Counted from the first letter of the stretch, positions 32,300-41,467 are shown. The stretch: DNA of 53,378 nt from an uncultured Bacteroidales bacterium (GCA_947175575.1 CAMWNG010000007.1:1-53378); one strand, 5' to 3'. Translations and numbers: made by a program. The notes: generated by a model not told the origin, from the sequence alone.

Positions 32300-33661
32300 T
32301 TATTCTTGAGAGGGTTTCGGCTTGCGTTTGCCGTACCATCGGCGTTTTTTTTGCGTCCGGGATTGCTTGGATTCATCAGTAATCTGAGTCTGTTCCGGAG
32401 CGGGAGATCCCGCTGAATCAGAATTGATCGGTTTCCTCCGGGGCTTGCGTTGAGTTGGCTTTCCGTTCGGCCGTCGTTTGCGCTCGTCTTTCTTCTTGTC
32501 CGGTTCGGCATCGGTGGATTCAGGCCTGCGCCGTTCGATTTCTTCAGGAATCTCGCCTTTGCGCACTGAGTAGCCCAGAAAATCCTCGATCATCCGGAAT
32601 TTACGGCGATCTTTGTCGCCTACGAGAGTCACGGCACTGCCTCCGGCGCCTGCGCGTGCGGTGCGCCCGATGCGGTGCACATAATCTTCAGCATCATGTG
32701 GCACATCATAGTTGACCACGAGGGCGATGTCGTCGATGTCGATTCCTCGCGCCACGATATCGGTTGCCACCAACACATCTATGTGACCGTTTCGGAAGTC
32801 GCGCATCACCTCGTCGCGTTCCTTCTGGTCAAGGTCTGAGTGCATCGCTCCCACCTTGATGTGCGCCTGCCGGAGCTCGCGGGCGAGATCCTTCACTTTC
32901 AGTTTCGATGATGCGAACACGATCACACGCTGCGCGCTGATAAGTTTGAACAGATGTCGCAGCAGCGGTGTCTTTGAGTTCTCGTGACAGATATAGGCCG
33001 ATTGGTCGATCTTCTCTGTAGGACGCGATACCGCGATCTTTATTTCAGCGGGATTGCGGAGCACGGTCTTCGCAAGTTTCTGAATCTTGGGAGGCATCGT
33101 GGCCGAGAACATGTAAGTCTTGCGTTCCACCGGCAGACGCGTGGCTATCTGCATTATGTCGTCATAGAAACCCATGTCGAGCATACGGTCGGCCTCGTCA
33201 AGAATGAAGAATTCCACCTCGCTCAGGTCTACGTATCCCATCTGCAGATGCGCCAGCAGACGTCCCGGGGTGGCAATGATTACTTCGGCACCGGTCTTCA
33301 GGGCGCGCTGCTGCTGGGCGAATCCCGCGCCGTCCGTACCTCCGTAAATGGCCAGTGAACTGATGGGCAGGAAATATGAGAAGCCGTCCATCTGGGCGTC
33401 GATCTGCATGGCGAGTTCGCGCGTCGGGGTCATGACTATGCACTTCACCTTGTCAGACGCCTCGCGTTTGCCGAGTTCGTTGATTACCGGCAGAAGAAAC
33501 GCGGCTGTCTTACCGGTGCCGGTCTGGGCCACGGCAATGAGGTCGCGGCCTTCGAGTGCCACGGGAATCGCCTGCTCCTGAATCGGTGTGCAGGTGCTGA
33601 AGTTCATGTCGTAGAGGGCGTCGAGGACGTCGTCGGTCAGGTCGAGTTCTTCAAACGTCAT
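32300..33661 (-). CDS. DEAD-box ATP-dependent RNA helicase (RhlE-like)
   Basis: 453 residues from ATG 33661; a longer frame to 33823 is antisense-like sequence inside prfB. All helicase motifs are visible: Q motif (FSTCTPIQEQAIP), I AQTGTGKT, Ia PTRELA, II DEAD, III SAT, V ARGIDI, VI HRIGRTARAG. The last ~75 residues form a basic, disordered tail (KKKDERKRRPNGKPTQRKPRRKP...) for RNA binding, as in RhlE/CsdA-like proteins of ribosome assembly and cold growth. The start codon overlaps the prfB stop (ATGA), so it is coupled to RF2. Confidence 0.93.
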   Translation of the reverse strand: MTFEELDLTDDVLDALYDMNFSTCTPIQEQAIPVALEGRDLIAVAQTGTGKTAAFLLPVINELGKREASDKVKCIVMTPTRELAMQIDAQMDGFSYFLPISSLAIYGGTDGAGFAQQQRALKTGAEVIIATPGRLLAHLQMGYVDLSEVEFFILDEADRMLDMGFYDDIMQIATRLPVERKTYMFSATMPPKIQKLAKTVLRNPAEIKIAVSRPTEKIDQSAYICHENSKTPLLRHLFKLISAQRVIVFASSKLKVKDLARELRQAHIKVGAMHSDLDQKERDEVMRDFRNGHIDVLVATDIVARGIDIDDIALVVNYDVPHDAEDYVHRIGRTARAGAGGSAVTLVGDKDRRKFRMIEDFLGYSVRKGEIPEEIERRRPESTDAEPDKKKDERKRRPNGKPTQRKPRRKPINSDSAGSPAPEQTQITDESKQSRTQKKRRWYGKRKPKPSQE

Positions 33662-34783
33662 TGTTCCTCGTCCTGCTTTCCGGCGAATTCCATAAGGAAC
33701 GCCTTGATGAATCCATCTATGTCGCCGTCCATCACTCCGTTGACATCCGAGGTCTGAAAACCGGTGCGATGGTCCTTGACACGGCGGTCGTCGAACACAT
33801 ACGAACGAATCTGCGACCCCCATTCGATTTTCATCTTTCCGGCCTCGATCTTTGCCTGTTCGGCCATGCGGTGCTGGAGTTCTTTCTCGTAGAGGATCGA
33901 ACGCAGATGGCGCAGGGCGTTCTCCTTGTTCTTGGGCTGGTCGCGTGTCTCGGTGTTTTCGATAAGGATTTCTTCCTTTTCACCGGTGTATGGGTCGGTG
34001 AACTGGTAGCGCAGGCGCACGCCTGATTCCACCTTGTTGACGTTCTGGCCGCCGGCACCGCCCGAGCGGAAGGTGTCCCACGACATCAGGGCCGGTTCCA
34101 CTTTCACTTCGATCGTATCGTCCACCAGCGGTGTTACGAATACCGAGGCGAACGATGTCATACGTTTGCCCTGTGCGTTATAAGGAGATACGCGCACAAG
34201 GCGGTGCACACCGTTCTCGCTCTTGAGATATCCGTAGGCGAAGTCGCCCTCGACATTGATGGTGCATGATTTGATGCCTGCTTCGTCGCCTTCGAGTATG
34301 TTGGAGATCGAGGTCTTGTAGCCGCGACGTTCGCACCAGCGCAGATACATGCGCATGAGCATCGACGCCCAGTCTTGTGCTTCGGTGCCGCCTGCGCCTG
34401 AGTTTATCTTGAGCACGACGCCCATCTTGTCCTCCTCGCGGCGCAGCATGTTGCGGAGTTCCAAAGCCTCGATTTTCTCGACGGCCTGTGCATAGAGACG
34501 GTCCACGTCCTCTTCCTCGACGATGCCTTCCTTTACGAACTCGAAAGCCACGGAGAGTTCTTCCACAGCGTCCTCGATTTCCTTGTAGCCGTCGATCCAG
34601 GCCTGCAGGTCTTTGATTTTTTTCATCTGTTTCTGGGCCTCGGCAGGGTGTTCCCAGAAATCTGGCACATGTGTGCGCAGTTCTTCTTCTTCGACTTCTA
34701 TTTTCTTGCTGTCGATGTCAAAGATACCTCCTCAGCGCCAGCTTGCGCTCAAAGGTCTCTTTTAATTGCTCTTGTGTGATCAT
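33658..34783 (-). CDS. prfB: Peptide chain release factor 2, with programmed +1 frameshift
   Basis: RF2 ends translation at UGA and UAA. The gene is in two frames. ORF1 runs from ATG 34783 for 21 codons (MITQEQLKETFERKLALRRYL) to an in-frame TGA at 34720-34718; the main frame continues from GAC (34719) to 33658, giving about 374 residues. The recoding signal is complete: AGGAGG (34732-34727), three bases, then CTT-TGA-C, the classic slip site for autoregulation. The main frame holds the GGQ motif (SGGAGGQNVNKVES) and an RF2-type anticodon region (SPYNAQGKR). It is not a pseudogene. Confidence 0.96.
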
Positions 34784-34807
34784 GAGAGTCTGGTGAGATA
34801 TGTTTTG

Positions 34808-35206
34808 TTAAGAATGTTTTCTGAATATTGCGTTCACAACTGCGGGAGCAGTGAGTGTAGCCACGATGATGCCCGCGGCGTCGGCGCACAGGTCCAGGAT
34901 GTCGGACGGACGCCCGATGGGCAGCAGCCCCTGCACCCATTCGTCCACCGCACCGAAAGCCAGCGTCCCGGCGGCTGTGGCGAGCACGATGCCGCTGTTC
35001 AAGCGTGTTCCTCCTCTTCTGCGGTCGAACAATATGGCGCCCGTAAGTCCTCCGAACATCACGGCATGGATAAGTTTGTCGAGATGCGGAATCTTAGGCA
35101 GATTCGAAGGCTCCAGATGCCCCGGCAGCCATGTGGCATAGAGTATGACACAGACAATCAGGGCTGATGGCCAGTAGCTTCGCAGAAATTTGCCGACAGC
35201 GGTCAC
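34808..35206 (-). CDS. VanZ family membrane protein
   Basis: About 132 residues with four hydrophobic helices and the VanZ-like strings PHLDKLIHAVMFGGLTGAILF and GAVDEWVQGLLPIGRPSDILDLCADAAGIIVA. The family is widespread; VanZ itself gives low-level teicoplanin resistance, but chromosomal homologues are uncharacterised. No ATG fits the start: GTG at 35206 is chosen, while TTG at 35221 sits in the T tract of the asnS terminator. The gene lies between asnS and prfB on the same strand. Confidence 0.8.
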   Translation of the reverse strand: MTAVGKFLRSYWPSALIVCVILYATWLPGHLEPSNLPKIPHLDKLIHAVMFGGLTGAILFDRRRGGTRLNSGIVLATAAGTLAFGAVDEWVQGLLPIGRPSDILDLCADAAGIIVATLTAPAVVNAIFRKHS

Positions 35207-35219
35207 GGTGATGGTTTGC

Positions 35220-35252
35220 AAAACGGGGCTGCCGAAGCTCTCGGCAGTCCCG
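35220..35252 (-). terminator. Terminator of asnS
   Basis: A 12-bp stem (35224-35235 with 35241-35252, one G-U pair; core CTGCCGA/TCGGCAG) followed on the minus strand by TTTT. Confidence 0.75.
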
Positions 35253-35269
35253 TATATAGATGGTTGTGT

Positions 35270-36661
35270 TTAGAATTCGCAGTTCTTGGGGGTGCGGGGG
35301 AAAGGAATCACGTCGCGGATGTTCGACATGCCTGTGCAGAAAAGCAGCAGACGTTCGAAGCCGAGTCCGAATCCCGAATGAGGCACGGTGCCGAAACGGC
35401 GGGTGTCGAGATACCACACCATGTCTTTCATGGGGATATTAAGCTCATTGATGCGGGTGAGGAGTTTATCATAATCGGCTTCGCGTTCCGAGCCGCCGAT
35501 GATCTCGCCGATCTGGGGGAACAGCACATCCATGGCTCGCACGGTGCGACCGTCCTCGTTCTGCTTCATGTAGAACGCCTTGATGTCCTTGGGATAATCG
35601 GTGAGGATGACGGGCTTCTTGAAGTGCTTTTCTACCAGATAGCGCTCGTGTTCGCTCTGCAGGTCCATACCCCATGATACGGGGAAGTCAAATTTATGTC
35701 CGCTCTTTTCGAGGATTTCGATGCCTTCGGTGTAAGTCAGGCGCACGAAGTCGTTGTGCAGCACGAATTCAAGACGCTCGATGAGGTCCTTGTCGAAGTG
35801 TTCGGAAAGGAATTCGATATCGTCCCGGCAGTGGTCGAGCACGTAACGGATGCAGTATTTCACGAACTCTTCGGCCAGGTCCATGTTGTCCTGAATGTCG
35901 TAGAAAGCCATTTCAGGTTCGATCATCCAGAATTCCGAAAGGTGACGCTGGGTGTTCGAGTTCTCGGCACGGAAAGTGGGACCGAAGGTATAAATCTCGC
36001 CGATGGCTGTGGCTCCGAGTTCGCCTTCGAGCTGTCCCGACACTGTGAGGGCTGTGGGCTTGCCGAAGAAGTCCTGAGAGTAGTCTACCTGACCGTCCTC
36101 TGTCAGAGGAAGCTTGTTGAGGGGGAGGGTTGTCACCTGGAACATTGCTCCGGCACCCTCGCAGTCGCTTGCTGTGATCAGGGGTGTGTGGAGGTAGAAG
36201 AATCCTTTCTCCTGGAAGAATTTATGGATGGCGAATGCCAGGGCGGAGCGCACGCGCAGGATCGCGCCGAAAGTGTTGGTGCGGGGACGCAGATGTGCTA
36301 TGTCGCGCAGGAACTCCATCGAGTGGCCTTTTTTCTGCAACGGATATGTCTCCGGGTCTGCTGTGCCGTAGATTTCGAGTGTGTCGGCCTGCACTTCGCA
36401 TGTCTGGCCTTTGCCCATCGATTCCACCAGTTTGCCGGTCACATGTATTGACGCGCCGGTGGTCACGGGCTTGAGCTGCTCGTCGGTGAATTTGTTCATG
36501 TCGAACACAATCTGAAGGTTCTTGATGGTCGAACCGTCGTTTAGTGCTACGAACTGAACATATTTGTTGCCGCGGCGAGTGCGCACCCAGCCTTTCACAT
36601 CGACATCGGTGCCGATGGCTTCCGGGGTGGCGAGCAGCTTGGATATTTTGGTGCGTTTCAT
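35270..36661 (-). CDS. asnS: Asparaginyl-tRNA synthetase
   Basis: 463 residues, class II synthetase charging tRNA-Asn. An OB-fold anticodon-binding domain (about 15-115: [23 protein letters not shown]) precedes the catalytic core with motif 2 ([26 protein letters not shown]) and motif 3 ([29 protein letters not shown]). The motif-2 loop and the FWMIEPEM string are those of AsnRS rather than AspRS. The start ATG at 36661 follows rluB by 39 bases, so the two genes are probably in one transcript. Confidence 0.96.
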   Translation of the reverse strand: MKRTKISKLLATPEAIGTDVDVKGWVRTRRGNKYVQFVALNDGSTIKNLQIVFDMNKFTDEQLKPVTTGASIHVTGKLVESMGKGQTCEVQADTLEIYGTADPETYPLQKKGHSMEFLRDIAHLRPRTNTFGAILRVRSALAFAIHKFFQEKGFFYLHTPLITASDCEGAGAMFQVTTLPLNKLPLTEDGQVDYSQDFFGKPTALTVSGQLEGELGATAIGEIYTFGPTFRAENSNTQRHLSEFWMIEPEMAFYDIQDNMDLAEEFVKYCIRYVLDHCRDDIEFLSEHFDKDLIERLEFVLHNDFVRLTYTEGIEILEKSGHKFDFPVSWGMDLQSEHERYLVEKHFKKPVILTDYPKDIKAFYMKQNEDGRTVRAMDVLFPQIGEIIGGSEREADYDKLLTRINELNIPMKDMVWYLDTRRFGTVPHSGFGLGFERLLLFCTGMSNIRDVIPFPRTPKNCEF

Positions 36662-36700
36662 ATTGCTGTGATGTTTTTATTGTCAGGAATTACGGGCTGA

Positions 36701-38107
36701 TTATTCGAACGCTCCCATTTTGAGGAGATTCACTTCTTCCTGGGTGAGGTAGCGCCAACGTCCGCGAGGCAGGTTCTTCTTGGTGAGGCCGGCGAAGTAG
36801 ACGCGGTCGAGTTTGGTGATGTGGTAGCCCAGATGTTCGAAAATGCGGCGCACGATACGGTTGCGGCCCGAGTGGATTTCAATGCCGGCCTGATTGCGGT
36901 CGGTCTCGGTTACGTAGGATATCGCGTCGGCATGGATGGGGCCGTCCTCCAGTTCGATGCCGTCGGCGATTCGCTGCATGTCATCCTCACTGATGTCGCG
37001 GTCGGTCCACACATGGTAGATCTTTTTCTTGACATACTTGGGATGGGTGAGCTTCGATGCGAGGTCGCCGTCGTTGGTGAGCAGGAGCACGCCGGTGGTC
37101 TGACGGTCAAGGCGTCCTACGGGGTAGATACGTTCGTTGCACGCGCCTTTCACCAGGTCGATTACGGTGAGGCGTCCCTGCGGATCGTCTACTGTGGTCA
37201 CACAATCTTTCGGTTTGTTCAGGAGAATGTAGCACTTTGACTCCATAGCCAGTACCTTTTCATCATACTCCACTACGTCCGAATGAGATATTTTGGTGCC
37301 GAGTTCGGTAACGACCTGTCCGTTAACCTTCACCAGACCCTGCTGAATGAATTCATCTGCTTCGCGACGCGAACATATACCGGCGTTGCACATGAACTTG
37401 TTAAGACGGATTTTTTCGTTCGGATCAGGAATAGTGATATCGTATTCGATGCGTTTTGGCCGGGGCGTGAAGCTCTTGCCGCGACCGGTGAACGAACCGC
37501 CCTGCTGGCGCTGCTGATAGCCGCCTTTGCCATGTTGCTGGTATCCGCCCTGCTGGCGTTGCTGGTATCCGCCGCCTTGTGGGCGACGCTGTTGGTATCC
37601 TCCCTGCTGGCGTTGCTGGTAGCCGCCGCCTTGCTGACGCTGCTGGTAGCCGCCCTCACGCTGCTGACGGGGTTGATAACCGCCGTCGCGCTGCTGACGC
37701 TGCTGATAACCGCCGTCTCGCTGCTGACGGGGCTGATAACCGCCGTCTCGCTGCTGACGTTGCTGATAGGGTCGGGGCTGATAGCCGCCTTCACCCTGCT
37801 GGCGCTGCTGATAGGGCCGGGGCTGATAGCCGCCCTCGCCCTGCTGACGCTGCTGATAGGGTCGGGGCTGATAGCCACCCTCGCGCTGCTGGTAGGGACG
37901 CGGTTGATAGCCTCCTTCGCGCTGCTGGTAAGGGCGGGGCTGATAGGTGCGGGGAGTGGAATCGTCTGAATTTTGCTGAGACTCACGCTGAGGGTATGAC
38001 ACGCGGTCGAAATGGGCACGCGAACCTGCGTCGGTGCCGGAGGTGGAAGTACTGATACGTGGGCGTTTAGGCTTTTTTTCGCCCTGAGGAGTTTCGGGGG
38101 TATCCAT
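36701..38107 (-). CDS. rluB: RluB-type 23S rRNA pseudouridine synthase with long Gln/Gly/Tyr/Arg repeat tail
   Basis: 468 residues. The C-terminal ~240 residues are a normal RsuA/RluB-type enzyme: an S4 RNA-binding domain (IRLNKFMCNAGICSRREADEFIQQGLVKVNG, ~235-280) and a catalytic domain with the active Asp near 333 in VGRLDRQTTGVLLLTNDG, then GRNRIVRRIFEHLGY. It would isomerise a uridine in 23S rRNA. The first ~205 residues are low-complexity and disordered: many copies of GGYQPRPYQQR- and GGYQQRQQ-like units, rich in Arg, Tyr, Gln and Gly and nearly free of hydrophobic residues. Such tails resemble RNA-binding, phase-separating sequences (inference). Confidence 0.9.
   Translation of the reverse strand: MDTPETPQGEKKPKRPRISTSTSGTDAGSRAHFDRVSYPQRESQQNSDDSTPRTYQPRPYQQREGGYQPRPYQQREGGYQPRPYQQRQQGEGGYQPRPYQQRQQGEGGYQPRPYQQRQQRDGGYQPRQQRDGGYQQRQQRDGGYQPRQQREGGYQQRQQGGGYQQRQQGGYQQRRPQGGGYQQRQQGGYQQHGKGGYQQRQQGGSFTGRGKSFTPRPKRIEYDITIPDPNEKIRLNKFMCNAGICSRREADEFIQQGLVKVNGQVVTELGTKISHSDVVEYDEKVLAMESKCYILLNKPKDCVTTVDDPQGRLTVIDLVKGACNERIYPVGRLDRQTTGVLLLTNDGDLASKLTHPKYVKKKIYHVWTDRDISEDDMQRIADGIELEDGPIHADAISYVTETDRNQAGIEIHSGRNRIVRRIFEHLGYHITKLDRVYFAGLTKKNLPRGRWRYLTQEEVNLLKMGAFE
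37498..37947 (-). repeat. Tandem repeats encoding the GGYQPRP/YQQRQQ tail
   Basis: Imperfect 24-48-base units (plus-strand recurring string CTGCTGATAGCCGCC and variants) run in frame through the N-terminal part of rluB. Long exact stretches between units suggest copy-number change by slippage or recombination. Confidence 0.85.
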
Positions 38108-38296
38108 AAATGGGTAGAGTTAAATCTTAAAAGTTGAAAAAATGAAAATGATGCCTCTCGGCATGACGGTTGGAACAGTAATGTTTTGAATTTGGATTTA
38201 ATTATATGTGGATATTGTATTAAGAGAGGCGGATATTATAACGTATAGATGAATGAAAAAGATTAAGGGGTTATCCCGTAAGTTGCTTATTGAGTG

Positions 38297-38327
38297 CAAA
38301 GGTACACATTTTTTTACATCCGACAAA
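38297..38327 (-). promoter_or_regulatory. Promoter of rluB-asnS
   Basis: On the minus strand TTTG (38327-38324), 19 bases, TACCTTTG (38304-38297). The leader to the rluB ATG would be about 180 nt, longer than usual here. Confidence 0.65.
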
Positions 38328-38446
38328 CTCTCTGTCAGAAAAAAGAGTTTTGTTGGCCGGAATATTAGCTTGAAAATTTGGAGATGAATAATGAATTTCA
38401 AATTTGTGCTTGTAAGAGCGGTAATTATCACACGAAATTTAATCCG

Positions 38447-38483
38447 AAAAATCGGGCGCCGGTCTTCACAGACTGACGCCCGA
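38447..38483 (-). terminator. Terminator of the PorT-like gene
   Basis: On the minus strand a TCGGGCG/CGCCCGA stem (38483-38477 with 38458-38452), with an inner GTC-rich stem, is followed by TTTTT. Confidence 0.8.
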
Positions 38484-38511
38484 GGGGTATTTTGGGATGA
38501 TTAATGAGATG

Positions 38512-39132
38512 TCAGAACAGATATGTGACACGTACGCTCCATTGGCGTGAGCGGGCCGAAAAGTCATCGAGCAGACGTGTTTTTGCCGCATATGTCATGC
38601 CCCATGTATAGGCGCCCACCACCTGCCAGTGCCGGAAGAGTTCGGCTCCTACAGCGGCTGTGAGACCGAGGTCGCCGCCGGAACATTTCAGCATCGAGCA
38701 GTTGGAGTGACCTACCTGCAGATTGAATTCCGGACCGCCGTACACCAGCGGGGCTATCTTTTCCTCGAGTCCGTCCAGTCGGGTGTATTTGAAACGCAGG
38801 TGAATCGGCACGGTGATGTTATGGATATACACATGTTCATTGCCGTATCCCAGACTGCTCCACACTTCTTTTTGTCCGAAGTTGACCTGAGCGCCTTCCT
38901 GGTTGTAACCTATGCCGATGTCCATGCCAAGCCCTATTCCGGGGAACATAAGCTCGGCCTGCAATCCGGCCATCTCGCCCGGTTGTTGTTTCACCGACAC
39001 GAGTTCTTGCTTGAATTTCATGCTGTTGAGGGTCACGCCGACCATCGGGCCGTATCTGAACTGTGCTGTTGCCACCGGCACAGCAGCCAGAAATACAAGA
39101 AGCAGCAGAGTGGTTTTCAGGAGTCTGTTCAT
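38512..39132 (-). CDS. PorT-like outer-membrane beta-barrel protein
   Basis: 206 residues with a signal peptide ending VATAQ. The mature sequence starts FRYGPMVGVTLNSMKF and alternates beta strands through to the terminal VRVTYLF, the pattern of the Bacteroidetes outer-membrane barrel domain family that includes PorT. Within that family the role is usually unknown; PorT itself belongs to type IX secretion, but this protein is not clearly PorT. A TATCTTTG box (minus, 39160-39153) lies about 20 bases upstream. It is a single-gene unit. Confidence 0.78.
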   Translation of the reverse strand: MNRLLKTTLLLLVFLAAVPVATAQFRYGPMVGVTLNSMKFKQELVSVKQQPGEMAGLQAELMFPGIGLGMDIGIGYNQEGAQVNFGQKEVWSSLGYGNEHVYIHNITVPIHLRFKYTRLDGLEEKIAPLVYGGPEFNLQVGHSNCSMLKCSGGDLGLTAAVGAELFRHWQVVGAYTWGMTYAAKTRLLDDFSARSRQWSVRVTYLF

Positions 39133-39199
39133 CTGTAATTGTGATTTTGTCGCAAAGATACGCGAATTTTTGCAATATACGTTCGTCGAGTTGTTAAAA

Positions 39200-39736
39200 T
39201 TAGTTTAACACGCGTCCGCTGCAATAGTAGTGCTTCTTCCAATAGCCCTCGTTGAGGTCGGATTCTATGACGCCTTTTGACGTGGTGGCGTGGAGAATGC
39301 GTCCGTCGCCTATATATAATGCCACATGGTTGATACGGTCGCCACCTTGCGAGCTTACAAAGAATACAAGGTCGGCCGGCCTGAGTTGTTCGCGGCTTAT
39401 TCTGCGGGCGAACTTGGCCATGTCTCTGCTGCTGCGTGGAAGTTTGATGTCTGTGGTGTTGTTGAACACAGTCTGCACGAATCCAGAGCAATCCATACCC
39501 TTTTTCGTCTGTCCGCCATAGAGATATGGTGTGCCTATCCAACGTCGGCCTTCTTCGATTATCTTACGCGCCGTGCCTGATGGTTTAGCGGTCGGATGAT
39601 GTTTGTCAGGCCGTTTGTCGGCCACAACTTCGGCATTATGTCCGCGTACTGTGTGCCGCCGGCTGTGGCACGATGTCATGCAGGAAATGAATCCCAACAG
39701 AGACATTAATAATATTATGCGGATCTTATGGCTCAT
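39200..39736 (-). CDS. NlpC/P60 family peptidoglycan hydrolase (lipoprotein)
   Basis: 178 residues. The N-terminus has a hydrophobic segment with two cysteines (ISC, TSC) that could serve as lipobox, then a short linker and a C-terminal NlpC/P60 domain from about residue 55. The catalytic Cys is in MDCSGFVQTVF, the His in INHVALYIG, and the third residue is the His in ILHATTSKG. It should cleave gamma-D-glutamyl-diamino-acid bonds in the wall, acting from the outer or inner membrane. A TAACTTTG box (minus, 39751-39744) is so close that the mRNA would start almost at the ATG. Confidence 0.87.
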   Translation of the reverse strand: MSHKIRIILLMSLLGFISCMTSCHSRRHTVRGHNAEVVADKRPDKHHPTAKPSGTARKIIEEGRRWIGTPYLYGGQTKKGMDCSGFVQTVFNNTTDIKLPRSSRDMAKFARRISREQLRPADLVFFVSSQGGDRINHVALYIGDGRILHATTSKGVIESDLNEGYWKKHYYCSGRVLN

Positions 39737-39847
39737 GTACGCACAAAGTTAGCAAAAATATACTTACCCTTCCGGCTGCGTATTTAATTTTAGCATATTT
39801 TCACATCTTTTATATCCCCACGCACAACTTTCCACCGATATTATTCG

Positions 39848-39855
39848 TAACTTTG
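39848..39855 (+). promoter_or_regulatory. -7 box of the alpha-amylase gene
   Basis: TAACTTTG lies 53 bases before the ATG. The -33 position reads ACAA, so this is a partial match to the consensus. Confidence 0.5.
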
Positions 39856-39908
39856 TAAAAGAGACTATACCGAAATATTGACTTATCAACCTTTCAAACT
39901 ATAACTGC

Positions 39909-41324
39909 ATGAAACTCACCTACATTGCCCTCGGAGTGGCCTTGTGCGCATCCTCCGTGGCAGCTTCAGCGCAGGCCCCGACCGAGGATGAAGTGATCCT
40001 CCACGCCTGGAGCTGGAATCTAAACACTATCGCCGAAAATATGAAGAAGATAGCTGATGCCGGCTATACCTATGTGCAGACCTCCCCGGTTCAGACCTGC
40101 TATGTAGGCGAGGACGGTGGACTGGCTCTCTTCAGTCAGGAAGGCGATTCCGTATCGGGTAAATGGTACTACTATTATCAGCCCATCGACTGGCAGATAG
40201 GCAATTATATCATGGGTACGCGCGATGACTTCCGAAACATGTGCGACTCCGCACGCGTCTATGGCGTCAAGGTAATCGTCGACGTTCTTCCAAATCATAC
40301 GGCCATTGACGATTCTGCCGTAACCGAATCTCTCATCAACGCCGTAGGTGGTCGTGATAACCTTTTCCACGCCAATGGATTCACTCCTATCACTAATTAT
40401 AACGACCGCCTTCAGTGCACCACAGGCGAAATGGGCGGACTCAAGGATGTGAATACGGAAAATCCTGATTTCCAGCGCTATTATCTCCAGTATGTCAATG
40501 ACCTTATCAATCTCGGAGCGCGCGGTTTCCGCTACGACACCGCCAAGCATATCGGCCTGCCCTCTGATCCCCTCGACCCGAAGTCGGAACGAAATAACTT
40601 CTGGCCTGTCGTGACAGGTCGTGAGAGTGTCGAGGGCCTTACCCTCTTCATGCCCGACAGCCTGTACATCTATGGCGAAGTGCTTCAGGACCGTAATGTC
40701 CCTGAGGAAGAATATGCCGAATATATGGACATGACAGCCAGCTCCTACGGACATGTTCTGCGCGAAGCTCTCCGCAAGGGTGCTTTCAATGAAGACGTCC
40801 TCACCAACTGGCACCACCGCGTGGCTCCCGAACATCTTGTCACATGGGTTGAAAGCCACGATACTTACTGCAACGAACACGAAAGCGCGGACATGACCGA
40901 CGATCAGATGCGCATGGGTTGGGTGTTCCTCACCGCCCGTCAGCATGGCCGTCCTCTCTTCTTCAGCCGTCCTGCCGGAAGCACCCGCGAAAACTATTGG
41001 GGCAATAACGTCCTCGGTGCCCGCGGTAACGATGAATTTTTCCATCCCGAGGTGGTGGCGGTCAACAAGTTCCGCACGGCAATGTCCGGTCAGCCTGAAG
41101 AGCTAACCACAGCCAAGGAAGGAGCCGTAGTCGAAGTATGCCGTGGAGAGGCCGGAGCAGCAGTCATCAATCTTTCCGATAAAGATCAGAAAGTGAAGAT
41201 GGCGACATCGCTGCCCGATGGAGATTACACCGATGCTGTATATGGCTCGCAATTCAAGGTTGTCAAAGGCAATCTTGAAGGCAAGCTCAGCCCTATGACC
41301 TCATACATCATCTACGCTAAATGA
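39909..41324 (+). CDS. Secreted alpha-amylase (GH13)
   Basis: 471 residues with a signal peptide ending ASAQA. It has a (beta/alpha)8 barrel with the GH13 motifs: region I DVLPNH, region II GFRYDTAKH (nucleophile Asp ~208), region III YIYGEV (acid/base Glu ~256), region IV VESHDTY (Asp ~317), then a small C-terminal beta domain. All catalytic residues are present. It hydrolyses alpha-1,4-glucan (starch or glycogen), in the periplasm or outside. The protein is compact, with no starch-binding module. It is a single-gene unit closed by a strong terminator and not linked to sus genes. Confidence 0.93.
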   Translation: MKLTYIALGVALCASSVAASAQAPTEDEVILHAWSWNLNTIAENMKKIADAGYTYVQTSPVQTCYVGEDGGLALFSQEGDSVSGKWYYYYQPIDWQIGNYIMGTRDDFRNMCDSARVYGVKVIVDVLPNHTAIDDSAVTESLINAVGGRDNLFHANGFTPITNYNDRLQCTTGEMGGLKDVNTENPDFQRYYLQYVNDLINLGARGFRYDTAKHIGLPSDPLDPKSERNNFWPVVTGRESVEGLTLFMPDSLYIYGEVLQDRNVPEEEYAEYMDMTASSYGHVLREALRKGAFNEDVLTNWHHRVAPEHLVTWVESHDTYCNEHESADMTDDQMRMGWVFLTARQHGRPLFFSRPAGSTRENYWGNNVLGARGNDEFFHPEVVAVNKFRTAMSGQPEELTTAKEGAVVEVCRGEAGAAVINLSDKDQKVKMATSLPDGDYTDAVYGSQFKVVKGNLEGKLSPMTSYIIYAK

Positions 41325-41340
41325 TCGCGTAGAATTATCA

Positions 41341-41392
41341 ATAAGAGACGATGCTCCGGCGGAACGATATCCGTCGGAGCATCGTCTCTTAT
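41341..41392. terminator. Terminator after the alpha-amylase gene
   Basis: A long stem (41341-41358 with 41375-41392; core GAGACGATGCTCCG), extended towards the loop by further pairs, follows the amylase stop by 16 bases. The flanks are A/T-rich rather than a pure T run. Confidence 0.7.
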
Positions 41393-41467
41393 ATACTTGC
41401 CTGTTCATTTTCCCGAAATTGTGTTCTGTTGGTTTCTTTTTCGTAACTTTGCGAAAAATTCGCTGAT

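Larger units (their letters stand above)
38108..38511 (-). other. 404-bp gene-free stretch
   Basis: From the rluB side: a ~180-nt rluB leader containing a small ATGCC/GGCAT hairpin near 38152-38165, the rluB promoter (38297-38327), about 120 bases in which I see nothing, and the terminator of the next minus-strand gene (38447-38483). Confidence 0.55.

Noticed and set aside
33662-33823. 54-codon N-terminal extension of the DEAD helicase
   Set aside because: It lies inside the prfB coding sequence in another frame; the Q-motif region starts properly at the ATGA-coupled ATG 33661.
34718-34720. In-frame TGA near the start of prfB as a sign of a pseudogene
   Set aside because: It is the conserved RF2 autoregulatory frameshift, with the Shine-Dalgarno-like AGGAGG and CTTTGAC in place.
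37498-37947. Regular short repeats as a CRISPR array
   Set aside because: The repeats are contiguous, in frame, without unique spacers, and encode the low-complexity tail of rluB.
37283-37969. 228-codon hydrophobic frame opposite the rluB repeats
   Set aside because: The Leu/Ala-rich 'membrane' sequence is produced by reading the repeat tract in the wrong frame.
40020-41045. 341-codon minus-strand frame opposite the alpha-amylase
   Set aside because: It lies wholly within the amylase gene, which has all GH13 motifs; no start signal or recognisable protein is seen.
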